Source of the DNA: DASUGM01 sp036274055
Lineage (GTDB): Bacteria; Acidobacteriota; Vicinamibacteria; Vicinamibacterales; SCN-69-37
Reading direction: 5' to 3'
NCBI GenBank assembly: GCA_036274055.1
Contig: DASUGM010000304.1
Location: 1 to 59,488, forward strand
Length of the DNA: 59,488 nt
Below the pieces are notes generated by a model. It was not told the DNA's origin. It ran no database searches and worked only from the letters and a program-made list of their open reading frames with translations. Of this stretch, positions 42,873-51,750 are shown one piece after another. A program made the translations under genes and the position numbers. Each line of letters opens with the position of its first letter. Position 1 is the first letter of the stretch.

Positions 42873-43646
42873 TCACGTGAAATTGCGTTCGGCGATGGTC
42901 AGAAACTCCATCGAGAAGTCGTCCATCTCGTTGGAAAACTTCTTCACGTTGCTGAGAATGTCATTGTAGAAGTAGACCGCGGGAATCGCCGCGAATAGTC
43001 CGGCCGCGGTGGCGATCAGCGCCTGCGAGATCCCCGGCGCGACCACGCCGAGGCTGGTCGAGCCCTGGGACGCGATGCTCTGAAACGACATCATGATCCC
43101 CCACACGGTGCCGAACAACCCGATGTACGGCGAAATCGACGCGGTGGTGGCCAGAAACGTCATCCGTTGTTCGAGCTTGCTGATTTCCGCCGTCGACGCG
43201 CGCAAGAGCGCGCGGTCCACCGACTCGAGGCTTCTCAAGGTAGGACGCGCGGCCGCCGCGCCCGGCTTCGGATCGCCGGCGCTGCGCAACTGCGCATTCA
43301 GTTCCGCATAGCCCGCCTGAAACAAGCCGACCAGCGGACTCGCGGCGACGTTGGCACAGACCGCCTGGACTTCGGAGAAGCGTGAGCTCTTCCGGAACAC
43401 GTCGAGGAATTGCACCGTCTGCCTTGCGGCGCGCGCCAGCTGCATCTTCTTGAAAATGATGATGCCCCACGAGCCCGCCGAAAAAATCAGCAGCGTCGCC
43501 AATACCGCCAATTCGACGGCTCCGGCGTGCGACAGGGAAGTCAGAAGATCTTGAGATTGCGCCGCTGCGTCAGACGTTCCTGCAGCGGCGCCTTGATTCT
43601 GGAGCGCCAGAACCAGCGTTCCGAGCAAGCGCAACACGCCCTCCAC
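42873..43646 (-). CDS. tolQ: TolQ/ExbB proton-channel subunit
   Basis: The 257-residue protein has three membrane helices: residues about 44-66 (AVELAVLATLLIFSAGSWGIIIF), and the pair near the C-terminus (ISPYIGLFGTVWGIMMSF and VAPGISQALIATAAGLFAAIPAVYFYN), with the long cytoplasmic loop between. GLFGTVWGIM and LIATAAGLFAAIPA are hallmark motifs. The N-terminal 40 residues are unusually Ala/Gln-rich. GTG start; it opens the tol operon behind a good promoter. Confidence 0.94.
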   Translation of the reverse strand: MEGVLRLLGTLVLALQNQGAAAGTSDAAAQSQDLLTSLSHAGAVELAVLATLLIFSAGSWGIIIFKKMQLARAARQTVQFLDVFRKSSRFSEVQAVCANVAASPLVGLFQAGYAELNAQLRSAGDPKPGAAAARPTLRSLESVDRALLRASTAEISKLEQRMTFLATTASISPYIGLFGTVWGIMMSFQSIASQGSTSLGVVAPGISQALIATAAGLFAAIPAVYFYNDILSNVKKFSNEMDDFSMEFLTIAERNFT

Positions 43647-43689
43647 TCAATCGTGGTGATGCGCCGCTGGGAACAGCGCGAACGTTCGG

Positions 43690-43718
43690 AGCGTAACACG
43701 CGCCCTGATGGCTGTCAA
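43690..43718 (-). promoter_or_regulatory. Sigma-70-type promoter of the tol operon
   Basis: On the minus strand a perfect TTGACA (43718-43713), a 17-bp spacer and TACGCT (43695-43690) precede tolQ by 44 bases. A perfect palindrome CGAACGTTCG (43679-43688) covers the expected start point and could be an operator. Confidence 0.65.
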
Positions 43719-43750
43719 AGGTCTGATACGATTGTAGTTCCGGTTCTACG

Positions 43751-45490
43751 ATGCTTCGCTTCCTGGGCGTGCGCCATCTGGCGGTGATCGATCAGCTGGA
43801 GGTCGAGTTCGAGCCCGGCCTCACCGTGCTCACCGGCGAAACCGGCGCGGGCAAGTCCATTCTCATCGAAGCGATCGACCTGCTCGTCGGCGGCCGCGCC
43901 AGCGCCGACCTGGTGCGCACCGGCGAGGAACACGCCGCGATTCAAGCCGTCTTCGATCGCCCGGACGGCCGCGAAGTGATCGTCCGCCGCGAGATTTCCG
44001 CCGCCGGACGCAGCCGCGCGTTCATCGACGACGCGCTCGCGACGACGACGGCGCTGAAGGACCTCGGCGAAGGACTCGTCGATCTGCACGGGCAACACGA
44101 ACATCAGGCGCTGCTCGATCCGGCCGAACACATCGCGCTGCTCGATACGTTTCTCGATCGGCCCGATCAGCTCGCCGACGTCGCCGCGCGCTTCGCGGAC
44201 TGGCGCGCCGCGCTCGCGGCACTCGATCGCACGCGCCTCGACGACCGCGAGAAGCGCGCCCGGATCGACATGGCGTCGTTCCAGCTGCACGAGATCGACA
44301 AGATCGCGCCGCGCGCCGGCGAAGACGAGCAACTGGCGGCCGAGCGCACGGTGCTGGCCAACGCCGACCGCCTCACCCGGCTCTCGACCGAAGCCTACGC
44401 GGCGCTGTACGACGGCGAGCATGCGGCGCTGCCGTCACTCGCGACGGTCTGGAAGCGCGTCGCCGACCTGGCGGCGCTGGATCCGCGATTCGCGCCGTAT
44501 CTCGATCACCGCGACGCCGTGAAGTCGAGCCTCGAAGATCTGGCGTATTTCCTCCGGTCCTATGCCGCGCATCTCGAGGCCTCGCCCGACCGCCTGCAGA
44601 TCGTCGAAGACCGGCTGGCGTCGCTCGAGCGGCTGACGCGAAAATACGGCCCCTCGCTCACCGACGTCCTCGCGACGCAGCAGCGCCTGAAGGACGAGTT
44701 GGCCGCGCTCGGCGCCAGCGAAGAGCATGTGGAGAAACTCGAAACCGACGAACGCGGGGCGCGTGAACGGTTCCTGACCGCCGCGCAGGCAATCGCGGGA
44801 CTGCGCCGTGCCGCCGCCGCCAAACTCTCGCGCACCCTCGAAGCTGAGCTCGCCGAACTGGCGATGCCGGCCTCCCGCGTTGACGTCCGGGTCCTGCCGC
44901 TCGACCGGCCCGAGGACTGGACCGCCCGTGGCAGCGACCGGGTCGAGTTTTTCCTGTCGCCAAATCCGGGAGAGGAATTGCGGCCGCTCGCGCGCATCGC
45001 TTCAGGCGGCGAGCTGTCCCGCGTGATGCTGGCGCTCCGGACCCTTGCGGCTCCTGACGCCGACGGCCGGACGCTGGTGTTCGACGAGGTCGATGCCGGC
45101 ATCGGTGGGGCAGCAGCCGACGCGGTCGGGGCACGGCTGGCGCGGCTGAGCGAGCGCTATCAGGTGCTCTGCATCACGCATCTCGCGCAGATCGCGGCGC
45201 GCGCGACCACGCACCTGCACATCGCCAAACACGTCCGCGCCGGCCGCACCGCGACAACGCTCACGTCGCTCGACGTCGCCGGCCGCGAACTCGAGCTGGC
45301 TCGCATGATTGCCGGCGCCGAAGTCTCGGCGGAGGTTCGCGCGTCGGCGCGCGCGATGCTGACGTCGCGACAAAGCGAAACAAAAACAAAACTTGCGCAA
45401 AACGCCAGCAAATCAGCCGGTGGCCATCCGAAAGGCGAAAGCGAAAGTGTCGCCCGGGCGAAGGCGAAAGGACGCCGCCGTGGCGCGTAA
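43751..45490 (+). CDS. recN: DNA repair protein RecN
   Basis: The 579-residue SMC-like protein has FL-GVRHLAVIDQLEVEFEPGLTVLTGETGAGKSIL with Walker A GETGAGKS (29-36), the VDLHGQHEHQALLDP motif, a coiled-coil middle (residues about 150-370) and a C-terminal half with ASGGELSRVMLALRTLA, VFDEVDAGIGGAAADAVG (Walker B) and CITHLAQIAARA. It acts in double-strand break repair. The C-terminal 40 residues are lysine-rich (TKTKLAQNASKSAGGHPKGESESVARAKAKGRRRGA). Its last 11 bases overlap the miaB start. Confidence 0.96.
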   Translation: MLRFLGVRHLAVIDQLEVEFEPGLTVLTGETGAGKSILIEAIDLLVGGRASADLVRTGEEHAAIQAVFDRPDGREVIVRREISAAGRSRAFIDDALATTTALKDLGEGLVDLHGQHEHQALLDPAEHIALLDTFLDRPDQLADVAARFADWRAALAALDRTRLDDREKRARIDMASFQLHEIDKIAPRAGEDEQLAAERTVLANADRLTRLSTEAYAALYDGEHAALPSLATVWKRVADLAALDPRFAPYLDHRDAVKSSLEDLAYFLRSYAAHLEASPDRLQIVEDRLASLERLTRKYGPSLTDVLATQQRLKDELAALGASEEHVEKLETDERGARERFLTAAQAIAGLRRAAAAKLSRTLEAELAELAMPASRVDVRVLPLDRPEDWTARGSDRVEFFLSPNPGEELRPLARIASGGELSRVMLALRTLAAPDADGRTLVFDEVDAGIGGAAADAVGARLARLSERYQVLCITHLAQIAARATTHLHIAKHVRAGRTATTLTSLDVAGRELELARMIAGAEVSAEVRASARAMLTSRQSETKTKLAQNASKSAGGHPKGESESVARAKAKGRRRGA

Positions 45491-46808
45491 GTATCTCGTC
45501 GAGACCTTCGGCTGTCAGATGAACTACCACGACTCCGAGCGCATTGCCGGGCTGCTCGAAGCGCAGGGCTACGAGCACACCGCGAACGAGCGCGACGCCG
45601 ATCTGGTCGTCATCAACACATGCAGCGTCCGTGAACGCGCCGAAGACAAGCTCTACACCCGGCTCGGAGAAATCCGCGAGATGGCGGCGGAGACCGGGCG
45701 CACGCCATTGGTCGCCGTCGCTGGCTGCGTCGCGCAGCAGGAGGGGGAGCGGCTCCTCAAGCGCGACAAGTCCATCGACGTCGTCATCGGCACGCAGAGC
45801 CTGAAGGAGCTGCCCCGCCTGGTTCAGGAAGCGGCAGAGGTCCGCAAGCCGCGCGTTGACACGCACCCGCACGACGACGTCTCGTTCCCGCTGGGTGTGG
45901 CGCGGCCGTCGGATGCGGTTCGGGCCTGGGTGACGATCATCGAAGGGTGCAACGAATTCTGCGCCTTCTGCGTTGTCCCGTACACCCGCGGCCACGAGCG
46001 CATGCGACCGGTGCGGGACATCCTCGCCGAGGTCAAACAGGCCGCCGACAGCGGCCGGCAGGAAGTGCAGCTACTCGGGCAGATCGTCAATCACTACCAG
46101 GCGCCGGACGATCCTGGCTGCGATTTCGCTGAGCTGTTGACGCGGACCGCGGCAGTGCCGGGCATCGCCCGCGTCCGGTTCGCGAGCCCGCACCCGAGAC
46201 ACGTGAACGATCGGCTGATCGCCGTCCTGCGCGACGTCCCCCAGATCTGCAAGCATCTCCACATGCCGGTGCAGTCAGGATCGAACCGCATCCTGAAAGC
46301 GATGCGGCGGCGCTACACGCGGGAGAGCTACCTCGATCTCGTCGACCGTCTCCGGCAGGAAGTCCCTGGAGTGGCGCTGTCGACCGACATGATCGTCGGC
46401 TTCCCGGGCGAAACAGCGGAGGACTTCGACGAGACGCTCGACCTGGTCCGCCGGGCGCGCTATCACTCGATGTACTCGTTCAAGTACTCGCCGCGGCCGA
46501 ACACGCTGGCAATCAAGCGGATGGCTGACGACGTCCCGGAGATCGAGAAGACCCGGCGGATTCTGGCGCTCCAGGCGCTGCAGCAAGCGGCGCAGACGGC
46601 GCACTTCGAGGCGGCTGTCGGCACGGTCGAAGACATTCTGGTGGACGGCGCGTCGAGACGGCGCGACCATGAAGTGGCGGGCCGCACCAGCGGCAACACC
46701 GTCGTGAACTTCCCCGGACCGGCCGACTGGATCGGCAGGATCATCCCGGTACGGATCACCGCGGCCGGACCTAACAGTCTGCGAGGGGAGCCATGCTTGT
46801 CGAGATGA
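45480..46808 (+). CDS. miaB: tRNA-2-methylthio-N6-dimethylallyladenosine synthase MiaB
   Basis: The 442-residue radical-SAM methylthiotransferase has the UPF0004 domain with three cluster cysteines (FGCQMN, NTCSVRE, AGCVAQ), the radical SAM triad in EGCNEFCAFCVVPYTRG, MPVQSGSNRILKAMRRRYTRE, and a TRAM domain at the C-terminus (ILVDGASRRRDHEVAGRTSGNTVVNFPG). The usual LLGQNV segment reads LLGQIVNHY. The GTG at 45480 has AAAGGA seven bases before the GTG and gives the standard N-terminus MARKYLVETFGCQMN; an upstream TTG extension is unlikely. Modifies A37 of tRNAs reading UNN codons. Confidence 0.95.
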   Translation: MARKYLVETFGCQMNYHDSERIAGLLEAQGYEHTANERDADLVVINTCSVRERAEDKLYTRLGEIREMAAETGRTPLVAVAGCVAQQEGERLLKRDKSIDVVIGTQSLKELPRLVQEAAEVRKPRVDTHPHDDVSFPLGVARPSDAVRAWVTIIEGCNEFCAFCVVPYTRGHERMRPVRDILAEVKQAADSGRQEVQLLGQIVNHYQAPDDPGCDFAELLTRTAAVPGIARVRFASPHPRHVNDRLIAVLRDVPQICKHLHMPVQSGSNRILKAMRRRYTRESYLDLVDRLRQEVPGVALSTDMIVGFPGETAEDFDETLDLVRRARYHSMYSFKYSPRPNTLAIKRMADDVPEIEKTRRILALQALQQAAQTAHFEAAVGTVEDILVDGASRRRDHEVAGRTSGNTVVNFPGPADWIGRIIPVRITAAGPNSLRGEPCLSR

Positions 46809-47275
46809 GCATCAAAGGCCTGATGGTCGACCCGGTCACCAACATGCCGATAGTCATTCTCCGCGACGAAGACGGGCAGCGCGCCTTGCCGATCTGGGTT
46901 GGGCCGGTTGAAGCCAACGCGATCGCGCTGCAAATCGAGAACGTCGCGCCGCCGCGGCCGATGACCCACGATCTGCTCCGCAACCTGCTCCACGAACTCG
47001 GCGCGCAGCTGGTTCGCGTCGTGATCGCCGACCTGCGCGAGAGCACGTTCTACGCGTATCTCGAGCTTCGCCGCGGCGAGGAGACGCTGTTCGTCGACGC
47101 GCGCCCGAGCGATGCGCTGGCATTGTCGCTGCGGACCAAAGCGCCGATCTTCGTCGACAATCTGGTGCTCGAATCGGCCAAATCGGTGGACGTTTCCTCG
47201 GATCAGGTCGATCGGGAACGGCTGCAGCGGTGGCTCGAAAGCTTGGATCCGGACGATTTAGGCTACAAGATGTAG
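46793..47275 (+). CDS. Bifunctional nuclease family protein (BFN/DUF151)
   Basis: The 160-residue protein has the DUF151 core: MSIKGLMVDPVTNMPIVILRDEDGQRALPIWVGPVEANAIALQIE, RPMTHDLLRNLL, VIADLRESTFYAYL and DARPSDALALSLRTKAPIFV. The family is widely distributed and has reported nuclease activity in plants, but its bacterial role is not clear. GAGGGGAG precedes the ATG, which lies 16 bases inside the end of miaB. The next gene, parA, has its own promoter. Confidence 0.88.
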   Translation: MLVEMSIKGLMVDPVTNMPIVILRDEDGQRALPIWVGPVEANAIALQIENVAPPRPMTHDLLRNLLHELGAQLVRVVIADLRESTFYAYLELRRGEETLFVDARPSDALALSLRTKAPIFVDNLVLESAKSVDVSSDQVDRERLQRWLESLDPDDLGYKM

Positions 47276-47282
47276 TGCTTTT

Positions 47283-47341
47283 GATTGACAGGCCCCAAGC
47301 GGGTTCCTAGAATGGGCGGACGCCTGACGAAACTGTCAATC
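47283..47341 (+). promoter_or_regulatory. parA promoter flanked by a 9-bp inverted repeat
   Basis: A near-consensus promoter has TTGACA (47285-47290), a 17-bp spacer and TAGAAT (47308-47313). The -35 is embedded in GATTGACAG (47283-47291), whose exact complement CTGTCAATC (47333-47341) lies just before the parA ATG (47347). The two arms, about 50 bp apart and flanking promoter and start site, look like half-sites for a looping or dimeric repressor, plausibly ParA or ParB; that is inference. Confidence 0.65.
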
Positions 47342-47346
47342 GCCCA

Positions 47347-48102
47347 ATGGTCATATCAATCGCCAACCAGAAAGGCGGCGTTGGCAAAACAACCACCGCC
47401 ATCAACCTTGCGGCGGCGTTCGCTCTCCGAAAGAAACGCACCCTCCTGATTGACCTCGACCCACAGGCCAACAGCACGATGTCGTATCTCGACATCATGC
47501 AGGTCGAGAAGTCGATGTACGACGTGTTCGTCGATCCGCAGCTGGCGCTGGCGGACGTCATAAAGCCCTCGAATCAACCGAACCTCTGGGTCGCGCCGTC
47601 GCGGATCGCGCTGGCGAAGCTCGAGGCGCGGTTAGTGGGCGAGTTGGATGCGCATTTCAAGCTGAAGGATCGGCTCGCGGCGGTCGCGGCCGACTACGAC
47701 GCCGTTGTCATCGACTGCCCGCCGGCGCTGGGGCTGCTGACCGTCAACGCGCTGGTAGCCTCGAGCCACCTGCTGATTCCGATTCAGTCGTCGTACTTTG
47801 CCCTGGAAGGCACGGACGACCTGCTCGAGACGATCGAGAAGGTCCGCGCCCGCGCCAACCCCACGCTGAAGATCCTCGGCGTCGTCATCACCATGCACGA
47901 CAAGCGGACGGCGCTGGCGCGGGACATCCGGACGCAGATCGACAAGGTGTTCGGCAAGAAGGTCTTCCGGACGGTGATTACGAAGAGCGTGCGCCTGGAA
48001 GAGAGCCCGGCGTACAAGGAGTCCATCTTCAAGTTCGCTCCGGATTCGTCGGGCGCCACCGAGTATTACCGGCTCTGCGAGGAGGTCATGGATCGTGTCT
48101 AA
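47347..48102 (+). CDS. parA: Chromosome partitioning ATPase ParA
   Basis: The 251-residue deviant-Walker ATPase has ISIANQKGGVGKTTTAINLAA (Walker A 8-15), LLIDLDPQANSTMSY, VVIDCPPALGLLTVNAL and IPIQSSYFALEGTDDLLETI. There is no N-terminal DNA-binding extension, so it is of the short (chromosomal/Ib-like) form. parB follows at an 8-base overlap. ParA with ParB segregates newly copied origins; no parS-like sequence was seen in the window. Confidence 0.95.
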   Translation: MVISIANQKGGVGKTTTAINLAAAFALRKKRTLLIDLDPQANSTMSYLDIMQVEKSMYDVFVDPQLALADVIKPSNQPNLWVAPSRIALAKLEARLVGELDAHFKLKDRLAAVAADYDAVVIDCPPALGLLTVNALVASSHLLIPIQSSYFALEGTDDLLETIEKVRARANPTLKILGVVITMHDKRTALARDIRTQIDKVFGKKVFRTVITKSVRLEESPAYKESIFKFAPDSSGATEYYRLCEEVMDRV

Positions 48103-48925
48103 GCGCGGGCTGCCGATTTCGTTGAAGATGCGCCACGACGAGCACTACGTCGATGCGCTGGCCAATTCTGCGGGGACGCCGATTGGGCGGCTGGTGCCGA
48201 TCGATCGCATCGACCCCAATCCTGAACAGCCTCGCCAGGTCATGGGCGACCTGTCGGAGCTGATGGCCTCGATCAGCGAGAAGGGGATTATCGAACCGCT
48301 GGTCGTGCGACAGCGCGGCAGCCGGTTCCAGATCATTGCTGGTGAGCGCCGGTATCAAGCCGCTGTCCGGATCGGTCTGCGGGAATTGCCGGTGGTCATT
48401 CGCGAGGTCGACGACACCGAGATTATCGAGGTCGCGCTCGTCGAGAACATTCAACGCAAGGACTTGGGTCCGTTCGAGGAGGCCGAGGCGATGTCCAGCC
48501 TGGCCGAGAAGTGCGGCTATACGCACGAGGACCTCGCCAAGCGGCTCGGGAAGTCCAGGACGACGATTACGGAGTCGATGGCGCTGGCGTCGATGCCGGA
48601 TGAGGTCCGAAATCTATGTCGGCTGGCCGACATTTCCTCTAAGTCGCTGCTTCTACAGGTAGTTAGACAGCAAACCCCGCAGAAAATGATCGCCTTCATC
48701 GAGCAACTGACCCGCGACGGTCATACCGGCCCGACGCGCGAACAGGCGCGCAAGGTCGCGGCCAAGCCCCAGGTGGGCCGACCGAAGGCCTTCGTCTTTC
48801 AATACAAGGCGCCGACAAAGAACTTCAACCTGAAGCTGCAGTTCCGCAAGAGCGAGGTCGACCGCACCGAGGTCATCGCGGCGCTCGAGGGCATCATCGC
48901 GGAGCTGCGCAAGCAGACGACGTAG
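48095..48925 (+). CDS. parB: Chromosome partitioning protein ParB
   Basis: The 276-residue protein has the N-terminal CTPase domain with VPIDRIDPNPEQPRQ, the GERRYQAA motif (83-90), LVENIQRKDLGPFEEAEA, a KorB-type helix-turn-helix (YTHEDLAKRLGKSRTTITESM) and a shorter C-terminal dimerisation region ending ALEGIIAELRKQTT. The GTG at 48095 overlaps the parA stop and has GGAGG about 8 bases before it. Followed by a repeat element of about 340 bp. Confidence 0.94.
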   Translation: MSKRGLPISLKMRHDEHYVDALANSAGTPIGRLVPIDRIDPNPEQPRQVMGDLSELMASISEKGIIEPLVVRQRGSRFQIIAGERRYQAAVRIGLRELPVVIREVDDTEIIEVALVENIQRKDLGPFEEAEAMSSLAEKCGYTHEDLAKRLGKSRTTITESMALASMPDEVRNLCRLADISSKSLLLQVVRQQTPQKMIAFIEQLTRDGHTGPTREQARKVAAKPQVGRPKAFVFQYKAPTKNFNLKLQFRKSEVDRTEVIAALEGIIAELRKQTT

Positions 48926-48927
48926 AC

Positions 48928-49266
48928 GCCGGTTCCGGGTTCCGGCGGGTTCCGGGTTCCGGGTTCGTTCTCAGCCTGGCCGCCTCGGGCGTACGCGTGC
49001 GACCGTCGTCGGCACCCTAAGGCATCGACCACGGCGGGCCTTGGCGCAAAAGCCTTGGCGCGCTTGCCGCGGCTGAGATGCATACCCATGCGACGCCCCG
49101 GATGAGGCGGAGACGAAAGCGAAGCCGCGTGGCGTCTGCCAGTAAACGATCAGGCGCAACGGGGCGAGCGACAGACATCGGCGAGGAGGCGACGCCGAAG
49201 CGGCCGCAGTCCGCAAGGCTCCGAATCCAGGAACCCGGAACAAGGCCGGAACCCCGGAACCCTACA
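48928..49266. repeat. MITE-like element bounded by GGTTCC arrays, with a structured GC-rich core
   Basis: The left edge (48928-48966) is a run of GGTTCCG/GGGTTCC units; the right edge (49229-49266) carries the complement, GGAACCCGGAAC and GGAACCCCGGAACCC. Between them about 250 bp contains a direct repeat CCTTGGCGC (twice near 49045), GCAT-ACCC-ATGC and outer arms GACGCC/GGCGTC around 49090-49140. It lies in a codirectional gap, not a convergent one. Nothing protein-like is convincing inside. With the rest of the 475-bp gap (dif-like site and AT-richer stretch to 49400) it fills the region between parB and lptFG. Confidence 0.6.
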
Positions 49267-49272
49267 GGGTTT

Positions 49273-49300
49273 AGTCAACATAACACGTCTTATCAGACGT
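49273..49300 (-). other. dif-like 28-mer (candidate XerCD site)
   Basis: Read on the minus strand: left arm ACGTCTGATAA (11), central GACGTG (6), right arm TTATGTTGACT (11). Bacterial dif sites have this 11-6-11 layout, with a left arm ending ATAA and a right arm starting TTATGT. AGGGTTT/AAACCCT arms enclose it, so it is also an AT-richer hairpin and might instead be a regulatory palindrome. Proximity to parAB is not where a chromosome terminus is expected. Confidence 0.4.
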
Positions 49301-49400
49301 TACTGAAAACCCTAAAACAAGGGCCCTGTGGACGCTTTGCGGACGCCGGCCGATACCCTCACCGGACGGCCAAACCCGCCATGCTATCGTCTCGATTACG

Positions 49401-51740
49401 GTGCTGAAAACGCTGGACCGCTACGTGATTCGTGAGGCCCTCACGCCGTTTCTCCTGGCGTTGGGCGTGTTCACGTTTCTCCTGGCGATCAACCCGATGC
49501 TCAATCAGGCCAAGGACCTGCTGTCGAAAGGCGTCGACCTGCCGACCGTCGGGTTCCTGATGTTGACGCTGCTGCCGCAGGCGCTCGGCGTCACCATCCC
49601 GATGGCGTTCATGGCCGGGTTGCTCATGGCACTCGGCAGGCTGTCCGGAGACCGCGAGGCCGTCGCCCTCCTGGCCTGTGGCGTCAGCCCCGTCCGCGTC
49701 CTCCGACCGGTCATGCTCATGGCGGCCGTCGTGGCGGGCATCAACTTCTACATGCTCGCGGAGGTCGTGCCGGACGCCAACCAGCGCTTCCGCGTCGAGA
49801 CCTTCAACCTCCTGGTCAAGAAGAGCGAAAGTGATATCAAGCCCGGGCTGTTCTATGAGGGCTTCCCGAAGAAGGTCCTGTTCGTCCGCGAGGCCAGGCC
49901 CGGCGGCGGATGGCAAGGCGTGATGCTGGCCGACACCAGCGAGCCCGGCCGGCCGGTCGTCACCCTCGCGGAGTCCGGCTACCTGCGCGTCGATCCCAGG
50001 CGTCAGGAAGTCGCGATTGTGCTGCCGGGTGAGTCGATTCGTTATCTCCCCGGCGACGAAGCCGGCGTCTACGACACCGCCCGGGCCCGCGACCTGACCA
50101 TCGCGATCCCGGCCGACACCATCTTCGGCGACGGCAACATCCTGGTCACCCGCGGCACCGCCGAGAAGAAGATTCCCGACCTGCTGAAGACCGAAGCGGA
50201 GATGCGCGCGCAGGGGCTCCCGGTGCATCGCGAGATCATGCAGCGCCATCAGATGTTCTCGTTTCCGGTCGCCTGCCTCGTCTTCGCGCTGCTGGCGGTC
50301 TCGCTCGGCATGCACACGCGCAAGGAAGGCAAGATGGGCGGGTTCACGCTCGGACTCGCCGTCATCCTCGTCTACTACGCGGTCATGGCCATCTTCGAAG
50401 CCCGCGCCAAGAGCCACGACTTCCCTGCCGAATACGCGCGCTGGGCGCCGAACGTCGTCCTCGGGCTGGTCGGTCTCGCGGCGCTCTGGTGGCGGATGAA
50501 ATCCGGCGGCAGCCATGTGTCGATTCGCGTGCCCGCGGTGCTGCGCACGCCGCCGTGGCGATACGCCCGCGCCCGGGTCCAGCCCGTCGCCGCGGCCGAA
50601 TCATCCGGACGCGTCGTCGTGGTGATCAAGATCCCGGATATCTACCTGCCCAAACTGCGCGTGCTCGACGTCTACGTCGCGATGCGCTTCGTCCGCGTCA
50701 TCCTGCTCGCCTCGCTCGGCCTGCTCGCGATCTACTACGTCGGCGCCTTCATCGACCGCTCGCAGTACCTCTTCAAGGGCTCAGCCGACTGGTGGACGAT
50801 GTTCGCGTTCTTCTACTACTCGACGCCGCAGTTTTTCATCTTCCTGTTTCCGATGGCGACGCTGATCGCCGTCCTGGCGACGATCGGCGGGCTGACCAAA
50901 TCCGGCGAACTCGTGGTCATGCGGGCGTGCGGCATCAGCCTCTACCGCGCCGCGGCGCCGCTGGTCGTGCTGTCGCTGCTCACCGGCGCCGGCATGTTCC
51001 TGCTCAACGATCGCGTCCTGGCGCACAGCAACCGCAAGGCCGAGTCGCTCGAGGACAAGATCAAGGGGCGCCAGCCCCACACCGTCAATCAGATCGCCAA
51101 CGCGAACTGGTCGATCGACTCGAACGACGGCCGCATCTACTACTACGACATCTTCGACACCCAGCGGAAGACGATGCACCTGGTGTCGGTCTTCGGAACC
51201 TCGACGCGGCCGTTCCGGTTGACCAGTCACTTGCGCGCCGAGCGCGTCCAGTGGCGGGAAGGGCGCTGGCTCGCCGTCAACGGCTGGGAGCAGACCTTCC
51301 CCACCGCCGAACGCGCGACCCGCGAGAGTTTCGCCCGCAAGTTCGTCAAACTGCCGGATCCCGAGCTGCTCGCGGGGATGCACTCGACTGAGGCCGACCT
51401 GATGACGTCGGGCGAGCTGCGGCAGCACATCGCCAAGTTGTCGCAAAGCGGCTTCAGCCTCGCCGAATCAAAAGTGATGCTCTACTCGCGGCTGGCCTTC
51501 TCCGTCGTCACGCTGGTGATGACCTTGATTGCGATCCCGTTGGGCGTCACCACTGGCCGCCGCGGCGCGCTCTACGGCATCGGCCTCGCGATCATGCTCG
51601 CGGCCAGCTACTGGCTCCTGACCACGATCTTCGCGGCGGTCGGCCAGGCGGATTTGCTGCCGCCGTGGCTGGCGGCGTGGGCGACGAATTTCCTGTTCAT
51701 CGCCGCCGCCGGTTACATGGTGATGACCGTCCGCACCTGA
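49401..51740 (+). CDS. lptFG: LptF-LptG fused LPS-export permease
   Basis: The 779-residue protein is two YjgP/YjgQ permeases in one chain. The first (LDRYVIREALTPFLLALGVFTFLLAINPMLNQA) has its own trio of N-terminal helices, periplasmic beta domain and C-terminal helices ending near residue 370. The second begins at about residue 410 (LRVLDVYVAMRFVRVILLASLGLLAIYYVGAFID) and repeats the layout to the end. LptF and LptG are normally separate and of about 360 residues. The fusion would fix 1:1 stoichiometry with LptB. GTG start. Confidence 0.92.
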   Translation: MLKTLDRYVIREALTPFLLALGVFTFLLAINPMLNQAKDLLSKGVDLPTVGFLMLTLLPQALGVTIPMAFMAGLLMALGRLSGDREAVALLACGVSPVRVLRPVMLMAAVVAGINFYMLAEVVPDANQRFRVETFNLLVKKSESDIKPGLFYEGFPKKVLFVREARPGGGWQGVMLADTSEPGRPVVTLAESGYLRVDPRRQEVAIVLPGESIRYLPGDEAGVYDTARARDLTIAIPADTIFGDGNILVTRGTAEKKIPDLLKTEAEMRAQGLPVHREIMQRHQMFSFPVACLVFALLAVSLGMHTRKEGKMGGFTLGLAVILVYYAVMAIFEARAKSHDFPAEYARWAPNVVLGLVGLAALWWRMKSGGSHVSIRVPAVLRTPPWRYARARVQPVAAAESSGRVVVVIKIPDIYLPKLRVLDVYVAMRFVRVILLASLGLLAIYYVGAFIDRSQYLFKGSADWWTMFAFFYYSTPQFFIFLFPMATLIAVLATIGGLTKSGELVVMRACGISLYRAAAPLVVLSLLTGAGMFLLNDRVLAHSNRKAESLEDKIKGRQPHTVNQIANANWSIDSNDGRIYYYDIFDTQRKTMHLVSVFGTSTRPFRLTSHLRAERVQWREGRWLAVNGWEQTFPTAERATRESFARKFVKLPDPELLAGMHSTEADLMTSGELRQHIAKLSQSGFSLAESKVMLYSRLAFSVVTLVMTLIAIPLGVTTGRRGALYGIGLAIMLAASYWLLTTIFAAVGQADLLPPWLAAWATNFLFIAAAGYMVMTVRT

Positions 51741-51750
51741 CGGCGCGGCG

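Noticed and set aside
43679..43688. Possible LexA/SOS box near recN and tolQ
   Set aside because: CGAACGTTCG is a palindrome but lacks the four-base spacer of Gram-positive-type boxes and is not an E. coli CTG-N10-CAG site. Kept only as a possible tol operator.
46190..46205. parS-like CACGTG site in miaB
   Set aside because: GAGACACGTGAAC matches only the central part of the parS consensus (about 9 of 14).
48971..49243. A 90-residue reading frame on the minus strand inside the GGTTCC element
   Set aside because: It is low-complexity (Ser/Arg/Ala), has no ribosome binding site, and lies wholly in repeat sequence.
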